Assembly: GCA_023213395.1 (NCBI GenBank) | Contig: CM041465.1 | Coordinates: 101,501,741-101,565,740, forward strand | Reading direction: 5' to 3' | DNA: 64,000 nucleotides | From: Cycas panzhihuaensis | Lineage: Eukaryota; Cycadophyta | Shown: piece after piece, positions 21,440 to 33,287 of the stretch | Layout: each line of letters starts with the position of its first letter | Position numbering within the stretch: the first letter of the stretch is position 1 | Program-made: the position numbers and the translations under genes | Notes under the pieces: generated by a model | Databases searched by the model: none | What the model saw: only the letters and a program-made list of their open reading frames with translations | What the model was told of the DNA's origin: nothing

Positions 21440-22650
21440 CTCAAATTACAGGCCTTTTAAGGTGGCGATCCTGTAGGCGTCATTGTCGAGGCTTTCGAGA
21501 ACGATGAAGGGATTGACCCATTTAGGCCCAAATTTGGTCAGGCAGTCGTAGAGGTATTCCAACTTGAGGACATGGTCCCTCGGGCACAAAGGACGAGCAC
21601 GAAGATGTTTATCATGCGTCCTTTGCAGGCGGGCTTTCAAAGTGAGGTTCGCTTGATAAGCCATTAAGCGCCTCTCATCTAGGGCTTTAAGATCCAAGAG
21701 GCGAGCCTGGCGGATAGACTCCTTGTCGATAAGACCTCGAAGGGAAACCCGTAAAGAGGGGATCTCCACTTCTAGTGGGAGTACCACCTCGGTTCCATAG
21801 ACTAAAGAGAATGGAGTCATTCCAGTAGCCATGTGAATAGAAGTGCGATAGGCCCATAGGGCAGAAGGGAGTTGGAGATACCAATCTCTTTGAGATTGCG
21901 CAACGGTCTTCTTTAGAATGTTTACAAGGGTTTTGTTGAAGGATTCAACTTGCGGTTTGCACAGGGTAATAAGGAGATGAGGTCTTATGTGAGATCTTGA
22001 ATTTCTCGCAAAGCTCGTTCATTTCCTTATTACAGAAGGAGGTTCTATTGTCTATAATTAGGATGTCTAAAATCCCAAAACGGCAAACAATGTGCTGGTA
22101 GACGAAGGTGGCTATCATCTTGCCAGGCATAGTGGACAGGGGGATTGCCTCTACCCATTTGGTGAAATACTTGGTAGCAGTCAAGATGTATTTATGTTGC
22201 GCAGAAGAAGGTGGCGATATGGTACTAATGAGGTCTAAACCCCATTGGGAAAAGGGCTACGGAGATATGATAGGGTGCAAGGCCTCGAAAGGCACATGAG
22301 AGATATTAGCGTGCTCTTGGCATCACTGACATCTAAGGGCATAGACGTGGGCGTCCTTGAAAAGGGATGGCCAGTAATAACCCATGCAGAGGATCCTTTG
22401 GGCCATAGATTGGCCCCCACAAATGCCATAATGGCATTTGCGGAGTATTTAGTCGAGTTCGTCGGAAGCGATGCAGCGAAGCAGGATCCCATCGAAGGAT
22501 CTCTTGTACAACACTTCATCCACGAGGAGGTGTTGTCTCACGGTGGCGCGGATGCGCAACCTAACTTTATCGCTAGCTTCAAGGCGATATTCTTGCTGAG
22601 TTAAATATCATACGATGTTGCCATACCACTCTCTATCAGCAAGCGGGTGA
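21440..22650 (-). pseudogene. E2 integrase remnant
   Basis: The HHCC zinc region reads HYGICGGQSMAQRILCMGYYWP...CQ near 22380-22480. The core follows with WGLDLISTISPP, YFTKWVEAIPL, IDNRTSFCNKEMNELCEKF and SPYYPVQ at 21945-22260. Part of the core before 21860 is frameshifted. The C-terminal part is open at 21446-21832 (ATGMTPFSLVYGTEVVLPLE ... FGPKWVNPFIVLESLDNDAY). It would insert cDNA into the genome. No chromodomain was seen at its end, unlike the element at 48651-55227. Confidence 0.88.
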
Positions 22651-22729
22651 GGAGAAGTGCCCTAAACGGTCAAGATAGACTCGTCAGGGAGAGAGTCATC
22701 AATGGGAATACTGCTCGTGTTGGGAATGG

Positions 22730-23150
22730 AAAAATCGGCTAACTATTCTGCCACTATCATTCCCTTCCTCGACTTCCTATTAATGACTTGTAAATCAAAC
22801 TCTTGAAGTAGGACGGCCCAATGACCTGCCCTACCTGTCAAGTCCGAACAAGTAAGCAAATAATGCAAGGGATCAGATTGGACGATCACCTTAGTAGTCT
22901 TGTCGAGCAAGTAATGCATGAACTTCTTGGTCGTATGGACCAAGGAGAGGCATTCCTTCTTGATGGGACAATAGTTTAGTTCAGCAGCCACTAGGGTGTG
23001 GCTGATGAAATAGATTGCCCTCTCGGTGCCTGAATCATCCTCCTGTGCGAGCATTGCGCCTAGGGATTCATCGGTTGTTGAGGTGTACAAGATGAAGGGC
23101 CTATCGAAGCGAGGAGGTACCAACGTAGGAGTGGAAACGAGAGTTTCCTT
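22730..23150 (-). pseudogene. E2 pol RNase H, first catalytic Asp lost
   Basis: RPFILYTSTTDESLGAMLAQ occupies the place where Ty3/Gypsy RNase H normally has the TDAS block; the catalytic Asp is replaced by Ser (TSTT). The later Glu (KKECLSLV) and Asp (VQSDPLHYLL) remain. E1 has the same Ser (TSVT), so the loss was in the common ancestor. A second RNase H gene near the 3' LTR could supply the activity. Confidence 0.85.
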
Positions 23151-23289
23151 GAGTCCTGCAAAGGCTTGTTAGGTCTTGTCAGACCAAATAAATGGGGCTT
23201 CTTTCCTTAATAGGTTGGTAAGAGGTTTAGCATTTACGGCAAAGTCTGCCAAAAAACGCCTAAGGAAGCTGAGCCTTCCTAGAAACGAC

Positions 23290-24440
23290 TTAATTTGCCA
23301 TTAGGTTCTAGGAGGCGGCATGTCAAAGATTGCCTTGACTTTTTCTGGATCGATTTGGATTCCTTGTTGTGACACTAGGAAACCCAAGAGTTTACCTGAA
23401 GTGATAGCAAACACACATTTAAGGGGGTTTAAACTGACGTGATACTTGCGGCATTGTGTAAAGATGGCCTGCAAATCAGAGGGATGATGGGCCCTAGTAT
23501 GCGAAAGACCCATCATGTCATCCATGAAGACCTCCAATGTGTTGTTGATGTAGTCATAGAAAATGACATACATGGCTCTCTGATAAGTAGCCCCTGCATT
23601 CTTAAGACCAAAGGGCATTGCCTTGTAGGCAAAGGTACCCCATAATGTAGTGAAGGCCATCTTGTGGCAGTCTTCAGGAGAAATCTAGATTTGGTTATAG
23701 CCGGAGAAGCCGTCCATTAAGGACATAACTTCGAATCCAGTCGTACGATCGATTATTTAATCGATAAAAGGGAGAGGAAAGTTGTCCTTGGGACAAGCAT
23801 TGTTAATGTCACGGAAGTTGACACATATACGAATGGTCCCATTCTTCTTGGCAACGGGAATGATGTTCGATACCCACTTGGGATAATCGATAGAAGAGAT
23901 GAGTCATGCATCCAAAAGCTTTTCAACCTCCATCTTAATGGCGGCTGAAAGTTTGGGATGGAGAGGACACTGCCTCTGGCACATAGGGCGAGCGTCAGGA
24001 ACAGTCGTAAGGTTGTGTGTGATAATGGAGGGGTCAATTCCCTTCATGTCGGAGTAGTCCCACGTGAACACATCGCGAAATTCCTGGAATAGGAGGGAGT
24101 GTTCCCTTACTTCATCAGGAGTACATTCCACCCCTACCTTAATGATCTTACCCGAGGCGAGGACTATGTCCTGAGTTGTCCCCATACACATAGCATTCCC
24201 CTCCTCGAAATGGAGGGGGGCAAGATCAACAGGAAGAGACGAAATGGAGGATGGGATCGGGTCGACTAATGTGGACCCAATCGCTAGGATCTTCTGCTGG
24301 CCAAGCTTATGGTGACCAAAAGGTAAACTGGGTATGGAGCCAGCTAAGTGCTCCAACAAAGCCTCGTCATCCTCACAGTAGTCCACCCCATGGATGACCT
24401 GACTTCGAATGGACGAGGTGTGGGATGGCATGGGAGTGAT
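23290..24440 (-). pseudogene. E2 reverse transcriptase and upstream linker
   Basis: The frame at 23904-24431 carries a linker (DYCEDDEALLEHLAG) and the pre-RT block FRDVFTWDYSDMKGIDPSII ending in KMEVEKLLDA. The RT continues across frameshifts with INNACPKDNFPLPF, then 23301-23660: TTLWGTFAYKAMPFGLKNAG, the active-site block EVFMDDMMG (FMDD, a YxDD variant), CRKYHVSLNPLKCVFA and LGFLVSQQGIQIDPEKVKAI. It would copy element RNA into cDNA. Stops and frameshifts are few but present. Confidence 0.9.
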
Positions 24441-24584
24441 AGGACCGGTATGACCTGTAAGCTGCCCAACTTCCCTAAGGGACTCTAACGGAGAGTGAAG
24501 GAGAGATCCCTCGTAAAAAGCAAGAGGGGCACTCTCGACGCCATCACTTATGAAAGGTGATGGACGGGGAGAACTAGGAATCTG

Positions 24585-25470
24585 CTAGTCAACACTAGCA
24601 ATGGTGTACGACATGGGAGAGTGATCGGGCTCTCTGACAAAATGAGTCCTAGGTGGAGACCTAGAATGAGAAGACTGCCCCCCACCAGCGCGAAGGAAGG
24701 AAATCAGGTAAGGAAGGTCCTCATCCTCACTATGGGACCCGTCGTCGCCAAACATGGTGAGGTATCCATAGCTTTTGACGTCGATGGGGGCAAAACTAGT
24801 CAAGTCAGAGGAAGAAGATGTGGGATCTTCTTCATGGCAAGAGGGATCAGGGATACTGATTAAGTAGGCCAAGGCATGATTAGAAGGGCCTTTACTTCCC
24901 TTCGTATGGCCATGGCTCGCCTAGGTAGACGGTCTAGTTTGTTTTGCGAGCAGTCGCTCGCGAGAGACAACTCTCAATTATTCGTTATGGACAAACTTAA
25001 GTTGCCTCCAACGGGTGGAACACATGGCTTCCATCTGGTCAAGCCATGGTCGACCCAGAAGGAGGTTGTAATCAACGTCCGCATTGAGGACAATGATGTC
25101 GGCAAGGACAATCTTATCCTCGAGGGTAAGAGGTATCGAGACAGATCCCAGGAGAGTCTTCTTGCTACTGTCGTAACCTTGACATCACCATTGAACGGGT
25201 TATAAGGTGGAAATGGCAAGCTCTTGCATGACGCGCAAGGGTATGGCATTGACAGAAGAACCGTTGTCTACGATAGTTCTTCGCAATGTGCAATCTCGCG
25301 TATCTATGATGATCGTGAAAGGGAAGTTCCATTGGTGTTTCCTTCCACTAGCTGGGGGAAGATCTCTAGGATCGAAGGAGATGACGGGTTCACAACTTTG
25401 GGTTGTGCCCAAAGCATGAACAAGAGCGTTGTTTGATCCTAAAGCTTCCAAGAGGAGCATTCGTTACTCG
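24585..25470 (-). pseudogene. E2 protease and protease-RT linker
   Basis: The minus-strand frame at 25200-25460 includes NFPFTIIIDTRDCTLRRT and IVDNGSSVNAIPLRVM, where DNGSS is the aspartic protease active site (D-x-G-[ST]-[ST]). Downstream, broken frames carry a pattern like D-x-x-LLG-x-PW (seen intact in E1). The linker at 24585-24872 is Ser/acid rich (SYGYLTMFGDDGSHSEDEDLP) and conserved in E1, so it is a family feature of unknown role. Confidence 0.82.
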
Positions 25471-25699
25471 GGGCAGCTTCTCAAGACATCCATGATGGAC
25501 ATCCCGGCAGCCATGGTAAGAAGCTCTTCAACCACAGAGAAAGACTTATCCCTCCCTATGGGTTGGGTAAGGGCTCTCCTAAAGTCGAAGCGACCGGGGC
25601 AGACGGGAATGCTCTTGAAAAGCACAAGAATCTCCAGAGGAATGGCTTCCGGAGGAGGATCAAGGTGAGATATAGATGCAGAGGCACCAGTTGCCTCTT

Positions 25700-28013
25700 T
25701 CGCGACTTAAGACCAAGTTAAGGCATAGAGGGGAGTGGTCTCAAGTATTTGGATCACCTTCTTTCCCTTGTTACGGGACCACGAAGGTGAAGGAGCATGG
25801 CAGTCAGGGAAGCACGAAGAGGAAGATGAACCTCGCGCACCCTTTCCTCTACCATACAAAGGGCGAGAATCGGGGGATCTATCCCAATTTTGTTTGTTTC
25901 TTTGTTGAACATTACAATCACGTTCTCTATGTTTGGGGAACGGATCCCTATGAACGAGTTGATCGAGATTGGGCCTCGATGCTCGTCTAGGAAATGAATC
26001 ATGCAGCGGGGCATCACGTGGGTGTTGCACCCGACAATGCGAGTCATCATGAAAACATTCCCCGTGGATAGAGCACCACCTCTTCTCAAGGGGAGGATCA
26101 ACTTTTCTCACTTGAGAAGTTTGGGTGCTACCCCCTTTGGGGGGAACGACATGAGAGGCTTGTTGAATTGGTTTGTGGGAGGTTGGCGATGAAGGGGTTT
26201 AGAGTTTAAGCTCCTTTATTATATGCTTGAATGAGCGTATAGCAGAAGTAAGGGGGTCTAAAGTCCTCTCGGTAGGATGAGAGGTAGACCTGGAAGGTTG
26301 TGAAGGTTTGGTTTCCTTGGCTGGGGGAGGTACCTCACGATGTTGTGAGGGCTTAAGAGGCTTGTTGAGTCTGGCTTGGATCTCAATAGCCTCTAACGCT
26401 AAGCACTTCGTGATTACAGAGTCACACATGGTTACCGCCATTTTGAGGACTTCCACATGCACTTTGGGGCAAAGTGCATTAACGAAAAGATCTCGCTTCA
26501 ACTCCTCAAGCAACGTGGCCTTGGTAGAATGAAGGAGATCATAGAATTACCTCACAAAGTCACAATTCATTTCACCGTGATCTTGTTTGAGCGAAATGAG
26601 TGATTTCATTATGCTCTCGAATGGACGGGCTATGTCAAAGTAATTGATGAATTCGTCCACCAATTGCTGGAAAGAAGAAATTGAGTGGGCAGGGAGATAG
26701 TAGAACCATTTAAGGGCATCGCCCTGCAAGGATCATAGAAATAGCTTCATTAGGATGTGGTCGTAAGCCCAGTAGTCTATGCACATCATAAAGAAACTAT
26801 GCACGTGCTCAGCTAGGTCTTGCAATGAAGTTCCATCGAATTTGGGAATTTCAAGAGGGTGAGGCGGCAGATTAGTTCTCAACGCCTCAACGGATAGCGG
26901 CGCCGATCTATAGTCCATGAAGGGACGTGCTCTTACATGGGTCAAAGGATCGACGAACGGTAAAGAGATAGGAATGGATGGGGGCGGTAAACCCATCCCT
27001 CCTTGGGGAAATGCCCCTTGCTGGAAGAGGGGTTGCGGATAAACGCCTTGGAAGGGAGGCATGCTCCCTTGCGAAGGCATGGCAAAAGGAGTTGCGCTGG
27101 ATGGCGGGAAAGAAGGGTGCAGGACCGGATTCTGCCCATATGGGCCACTCGTAGATGGTGCAACCCCATATGGGTGTAATGGGTCCACCGCATAAGCTGG
27201 AAGATGGTTTCCCCTACCATATCCCCAAGGTTGAGATGTATAACCTGGGGGCAAGTAAAGGGAAGGACCATTGGATGGGTTTTGAACATATTTAGGAGCG
27301 AGTCCTACATAGTTGGTAGCAGTAACACTAGTAAGACCTTTTGGCCTACTAGGAAACGCATGCACCGCGTTTGAAGGTGGCGCATTCGTTTGACTCAGGA
27401 ATGGTATGCTAACCCCAAGTTGGGGAAAGAACACGCCGCGAATGGGTCCTGAAGAAGCAGGACTATGGCTAGGAATAGATGGTGCAACACTTGTCCTGGA
27501 AACAGGTGTAGACATGGCATGGGACGAGTGCGCATGGGTGGAAGGGTCATTTATCGTAGGAGGCACAGGTGCGGATGAAGAAGGCGCCCTACCGTGTAAG
27601 GCTTCTTCAAACCACCTGGGACGTGGTTGAAGGTGAGTTGCTCGAAAGTACTCATTGATCGCTTCAACCACGTCGGTAGGAGGGGTATCCTCGTAGCCAT
27701 ACAAGGTCGATGGGATCTCAAATGTCGGGGACCCCTCAGGGCACTCCTCATAAGACTCACCAATCAGATGGCGAGTCTCGTGAAGAGGTGAGCCTTCTGT
27801 TGTATGAGCAGAAGGATGAAGGTCGGAAGGGTGAAGCTGGTCACCCGGATAACAGATGGGATCGTCACCCTCGCGGGTGGATCCCGGAATGGATGCGGAA
27901 AACTCTTGAGTTCCCGAGACCAAGGTATGATAGGCCCAATCGGAATGATAACCTTCCATTATCGAATTTGAATCCAATGACGGAAGGGAACAATATGATG
28001 GGTCTTCTAACAA
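25700..28013 (-). pseudogene. E2 gag (best preserved frame in the window)
   Basis: Open from the ATG at 28013 to ~26733 (426 codons), then in broken pieces to 25707. The N-terminus (MEGYHSDWAYHTL, EGDDPICYPGDQLHPSDLHP) is acidic. The middle is Pro/Ser/Gly-rich (repeats of PSHS, PPSS, QGxxPxFQGxxPQ). The retrotransposon gag fold follows: LEIPKFDGTSLQDLAEHVHS, WAYDHILMKLF, GDALKWFYYLP. A zinc finger of the CxxHxxxxHxxxxC type, CSIHGECFHDDSHC, lies near 26065-26085. This CHHC spacing is typical of Tat-lineage gag rather than the CCHC of chromoviruses. E1 has the matching protein in two parts. Confidence 0.9.
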
Positions 28014-28202
28014 TGGTGGTAGACATCGTAAGCGATGCGAGAAACGTCACATGCAACGCCTTTACGAACATTGTAAGAAGAAAGCAAAAGGTATGAAATA
28101 AGCATGTTGGAGGCTACCCAACTAAAAAGCAAGACAAGAAAGCTGCCTAAAAGTAAGAACACCAACAGGAAAGGGAAGCGAGACTAGTTCCCTTACTGGC
28201 AG

Positions 28203-28220
28203 TCCCTAGTATGGTCGCCA
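28203..28220 (-). other. E2 primer binding site
   Basis: The minus strand reads TGGCGACCATACTAGGGA, one base from the LTR end. It aligns with 13100-13117 of E1. The TGGCGAC start fits a CCA-ended tRNA other than initiator Met. Confidence 0.7.
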
Positions 28221-28221
28221 T

Positions 28222-30799
28222 TGAAACGCTACCCACGGGGTGGTATCCCTACGTTTAGCAAGAAATGGGTTACGCAAGACTAGGTTGGGCTAAACAGCAA
28301 AGACTCACCTCGCTGGGCATCTATGCGTCAGAGCGCGGATTCGGGACCCGCAAAGGTGCCTGGTTACTTCTAGGTAGTCACAAGAGGCGAGGCCTTCCTA
28401 CCCCTCGGATGGCTGGGAAGAGGAGGAAAGGGCCTAGCAGATTGCATCTTCTCAAGAAGGTGAGAAGGCAACACGTGCGGGAGATGTGTGTGTAACGTAG
28501 TGTCTATTGTGTAGGCTGGTCAAGAGAGCAAGGTGCGAATAGCTCTAGCTTGAAAGGAACTATTTAACTGTAATAGATTAACCGCTAAATAAAAGATACG
28601 TAAAGTGTAAGTATACGTTCTGTTCTTCTTTTCAGTTTCTTATGTGTTTCTTAACATGCATACATATGTATAAGGAACAACGCTATAAGGAAAAGACGTA
28701 AAGAGAAGAGGAATACCTGGACCGGAGTCTGAACAGAGCACTACGCGTCTCGTTGCCTCTCGCGCCTTCCCACTCCACTTGTTGCATACGCGAAACTGAT
28801 TGGTGATGGTTGCCATGAGCAACCGAAGAGGGGCTAACTTCCCTCCCCAATATATGCAAAAAGCGAGAAACAAATGACGGAAAATGATGGAGAAACAATA
28901 AATATGAAACTAACCTACAAATGGGCTCGTTTCATGCGCAACTCCACAAACGCAAGATCCTGTCAATCAAACAAACAGGTTTCTCCCTCTCGGAAGAGGG
29001 GCCACAAGAGAGATCTAATATATATATATATGAACTTAGAAAAAATAGAATCAAACTAAGTTAAGCATGTGCATATTATTTAATGAAACAACTCCAACAA
29101 GATTTCCATAAACAGTCACTTCAACCAACACCCAAAACAAGAGAGTAGCCTCGGAATGGCTAACTCACCCACGAATAGTCTCCACTTGACCTCAGGAAAG
29201 GAAAACGAACTAGCAGTAATAGCATAGGGCAGCAAACAACGGGAAGGAAAAAAGTAACGGAAGGTATACAAGCACACCCAAAGGACGAGGTGCTATGGGT
29301 AGCAAATCATCCAAGTGGATGGGTTACAAGTTGTAAGCCAACGAAAAGTGGTTTTAGGGCTTATGAGGTGCCCAAAACTAGTGAATAGGGGGCTGGAACC
29401 AACGTGGCAAGGGGCTGCCAATGCTGGTTCAGACTTGAGGAATAGGTTCCCAAGTTTCTGGCCAATCCCTAAGGGAGGCAATAGGTGCAGGGGGAAAGGA
29501 AATAAGGGTTTGGACCCTTGGAGAGAAGGTCTGCAAGGGGGACTGGCCCTGTCTTTCTCCCTCAAATTTCCTTTATGTCACCCTCCTCAAGATGCCCACC
29601 TTAAGGCAAGCTTGCAAGACTGTAAGGGGAAGCACTACACTCTCAAATCTAAGGATCTAGTGCTAAACTAGATAGAGAACCAAGAAAGTAAATGGAACAA
29701 ATATTTATTCATAAAAACAGTAAGAAAATAGCATGAATCACAAGGCAAACAAGTAGAGTACCTTGTAGTGAAGAGAAGGAGTATGTATCTACTGGAAAAT
29801 AGCAGAAAAAATAGCACTTAACAAGGTTTGATGGTAGGTTTAGAGGAGGAGACCAATGTGAGAGAAATCCTGGTGATTTGGGGCCCTTTGGAGCTTGTTC
29901 CTTGCAAGACCTTGAGAAGTATCCTTCTTGCAACTTTGTAGACATGCAAAAAGATGTTTGAGCCTACTGATCCTAAGCAGGAGAGACAGCAATGGTCTCT
30001 AGTGAAGAGCAGCAGCTGAAAGTCTTTGTTCTGCAGTAGTTTATGTGAAGGATTCGTAGAGATGCATGTAAAAATGAGCTAAGAAGATGGGAAAATGAAG
30101 AGGTCTTTTGGTTTTATCCCCTACTCACTGTAAGTGAACGTTGAGGATCTCAAGGCAGTTCAAATGCGCGGGCGCCACATGGCAGTTCCACGAAAAAAGC
30201 GAGAACTGCCGCGTGAGTTTAAAAAACTTTTTAAGCGATTACCATGGTAAACTTGGCGGTACCACCAAGAAAGATCGCAGACCGCCAGTTTACAATGGTA
30301 CGAGCTTGGAAACAAAAATAAAGCCAAAACAAGGGTTTGGAGCTAAATAAAGTGCAAATCAAGGCTGGAACAGCTGAGAGTTAATACCCAGGTGATGGAC
30401 AAGTAGTTAGAAAAAGGAACCGGCTCTCAACCAAGGATTTAATCGGACTTGGAAGAGATCGAAACATGAACAAGGCATCATCAAAAGGTGAACAAGACTG
30501 GCTAAGGCGTCCCGAGGGGCCGTGGAGACGAAGTGGGTGGCTGTGCGCCATATGGGGTGTAGCATTCGCTGAGCAATGCCCCCACTATGGGTCGTCATAA
30601 GCTGAAAGACGTGCGGTAAGCACATGCGGAGTGATCAAGCAAGAAGACAATGTAAACATACAAATGGCAGGCAAGCGTACGTCAGGTAATCCATGCTAAG
30701 CAATCTCAGTCAAACAGGAGTGAAGAGAGCAACGAAAACATATACCTGAGCTTACTTGAGTCGATGCATCCCGAGTCCATTACCGGTAGCTGGGAAACA
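28222..30799 (-). repeat. E2 5' LTR (2578 bp)
   Basis: The plus-strand left edge is TGAAACGCTACCC and the right edge is CCAGCTACCGG on the minus side (start TGTTTCCCAGC). Homologous to 13894-16505 throughout. Promoter features: GGTACC at 30258-30263 with TAAACTTGGC and GCCAGTTTA arms, and TATA-like GATAAAA at 30112-30118 (140 bp apart). Confidence 0.92.
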
Positions 30800-32512
30800 G
30801 GGACCTCTCATGGTATGTCTTTCTCCCAGCTTGGGGTTAGCATACCTTTCCCTAGTCAAGCCAACATGCCACCTCCTAACATGGTGCACTTATTCCCTAG
30901 TAGGCCTAGAGGTCCTACTAACACCTCTACTGCTAGTCATATGGGACCCGTCTCCACATGCGCCCAAACCCAACCTAGTGGTCCTTCTCTTTACATACCT
31001 CCAGGCTATATATCTTAGCCTTGGGGGCATGGTACAGGGAACCACATTCTGGTTTATGGCATGGACCCTTTACATCCATATGGGGTCGCACCACCTACGG
31101 GCGACCCATATGGACAGAACCTGGTCCCTCACTCCTCATTTCCACTATCTTGCATAGCTCCTTATGCTACGCCTTCGTAAGGAAACCCAACATCCTTTCA
31201 AGATGCTTATCCTCAAGTCCCTTTTTAATAAGGGGCATTCCCTTAAGGAGGGATGGGCCTTCCACCCTCATCAGCTCCTTGTTCATTGTCTTCTTTATCT
31301 TTTGTCGATCCTCTGATCCAGACGAGGGCACATCCCTTTATGGATTATATATCGACACCCTTGTTTATCGAGGCGCTAAGAACCAACTTACCGCCTCATC
31401 CCCCCGAAGTTCCCAAGTTTGATGGAACTTCATCACAGGATCTAGCAGAGCATGTCCATAGTTTTTCTATAGCGTGCATAGACTACTAGGCTTATGATCA
31501 CATATTAATGAAACTATTTCCACGATCTCTATAAGGCGATGCCCTCAAATGGTTCTATCACCTACCTATCCATTCTATCTACTTATTCCAACAACTTGTA
31601 GATGAGTTCATCAACTATTTTGATATGGCTTGTCCTTTTGAAAGTGGAATGAAATCTCTCCTCTCGCTTAAACAAGGTCATGATGAGATAAATCATGACT
31701 TTGTGCAGTGATTCCATGACCTCCTCCATTCTACTAAGGCTACTTTTCATGAGGAATTGAAGAGGGACCTCTTTGTTAACGCACTATGCCCTGAAATCCA
31801 TTTGGAAGTCCTTAAGATGGGGGCAACCACATGTGATTCCGCCATTACAAAGTGCTTGGCACTTGAAGCTATTGAGATCCAAGCTAGACTCAAGAAGCCC
31901 CTTAAGCCCTCACAGTGACGTGAGGCACCTCCCCCAACCAAAGAAAATAAACATCAACAATACACTAGGTCTTCTTCGCACTCAGCCGAGAAGACCCTAT
32001 ACCCACTTACTTCTGCCATACATTCATTCAAACATACAATGAAGGAACTAAAACTTCAAGCTCCTTTGTCACCCACATCCAACAAACCAATCCAACAAGA
32101 TTCTCAAGCCGCTCCTCCTAAGGGTAGTAACACCCAGTCCTCTCAAGTAAGGAAGTTTGACTCCTCGCTTGAGGAGAAGTGGTGCTCCATTCACGAAGAA
32201 TGTTTCCATGATGATTCGCGTTGTCAGGTTCAACATTCTAGGGATGCCTCACAACATGATTCATCTCCCAAACGGGCCTCAAGGCCTAATCTTGACCAAC
32301 TGGTCCATAGAGATCTGTTCCCTAAGCATGGGGAGTGTGATCGTAATTCTCAACCAAAGAATAACCAGAACCGGGGGAGATCTCCAAATCCACATCCTTC
32401 ACACGGTAAGGAGAAGGGTGTGTGGGGTTCATCTTCTTCCTCGCGTTCCCCAGACCATCATACCCCCTCACCTTCGCGATCCTGGAATAAGGGAAAGAAG
32501 GTGATCTAGATG
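30800..32512 (+). pseudogene. E1 gag, C-terminal part
   Basis: Continues E1 gag after E2: FSQLGVSIPFPSQANMPP, PSGPSLYIPPGYIS and GMDPLHPYGVAPP align with E2 gag 27289-26942. The gag fold follows (VPKFDGTSSQDLAEHVHS, YDHILMKLFP, GDALKWFYHLP, LKRDLFVNALCPE). A zinc finger CSIHEECFHDDSRC lies at ~32187-32230, with CHHC spacing. The tail is Ser/Arg-rich and basic (SSSSSRSP, SRSWNKGKKVI). Stops and a frameshift near the E2 junction break the frame. Confidence 0.87.
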
Positions 32513-33270
32513 CTTGAGGCCACCCCTTTATACACCTTGACTCGATCTCAAGCCGCCAAAGAGGCAACTAGTGCCTCTTCATCCATCCCACATCCTGATC
32601 CTCTTTCGGAAGTCCCTTTACTTCCCAAGACCATTCCCATTCATCCAGGTCGCTACGATTTCAAGAGAGCCCTTCCTCAACCTATGGTAAAGGGGAAGTC
32701 CTTTTCTATTGTCGATGAGCTTTGTACCGTGGCCGTCGGGATGTCCATTATGGATGTCTTAAGAAGTTGTCATGAACAACGGATACTCCTTTTGGAAGCT
32801 TTAGGATTGGGTGATGCGCCCGTTCACGCTTTGGGTATTGCCCAAGGTCATGAACCTATCATTTCCTTCGATACTAAAGGCCTTCCTCTTACTTGTGAAA
32901 GGGAGCACTAGTGGAACTTCCCTTTCACTATTACTATTGATGGACTTGATTGCACTTTGCAAAGGACCATTATCGATAATGGTTCTTCCATTAATGTTAT
33001 ACCCTTGCGTGTCATGTAAGAGCTTGGCATTTCTGCATTGGAACCTGTTCCATGGCAATGCTAAGGCTACGACGGTAGCAAGAAGACTCCCTTAGGATCC
33101 GTTTCGATCTCCCTTAGGATCTGTTTCGATCCCTCTCACTCTTGAGGACAAGACCGTCCTCGCCGATATTGTAGTCCTTGACGTAGATGTTGACTACAAT
33201 CTTCTTTTGGGTCAACCATGGCTCAATCAAATGGGAGCCGTGTGTTCAACCCGCTAGAGGTAACTCAAGT
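32513..33270 (+). pseudogene. E1 protease remnant
   Basis: An N-terminal segment (LEATPLYTLTRSQAAKEA ... PMVKGKSFSIVDELCTVAVG) leads to WNFPFTITIDGLDCTLQRT and the active-site block IIDNGSSINVIPLRVM at ~32965-33020, followed by VDYNLLLGQPWLNQMGA near 33185-33240. The D-x-G-S-S motif and the LLGxPW block are those of Gypsy retropepsins. A 22-bp duplication (CCCTTAGGATCYGTTTCGATC type) at ~33090-33130 and stops inactivate it. Confidence 0.85.
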
Positions 33271-33287
33271 TCATCCATGACGGGCGA

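Larger units (their letters stand above)
13894..30799 (-). mobile_element. E2: Tat-type Ty3/Gypsy element, ~16.9 kb, inserted in E1 gag
   Basis: Minus-strand element with LTRs at 28222-30799 (5') and 13894-16505 (3'). The order on the minus strand is LTR, primer site, gag, protease, RT, RNase H, integrase, triplicated 3' repeat, antisense plant-mobile-domain gene, second RNase H, polypurine tract, LTR, the same as in E1. It interrupts E1 gag, with GGGAT/GGGAC at the two junctions. The left edge is uncertain by ~6 bp because LTR-B lacks a clear TG there. Gag is the best preserved frame in the window (426 codons open). Confidence 0.92.
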
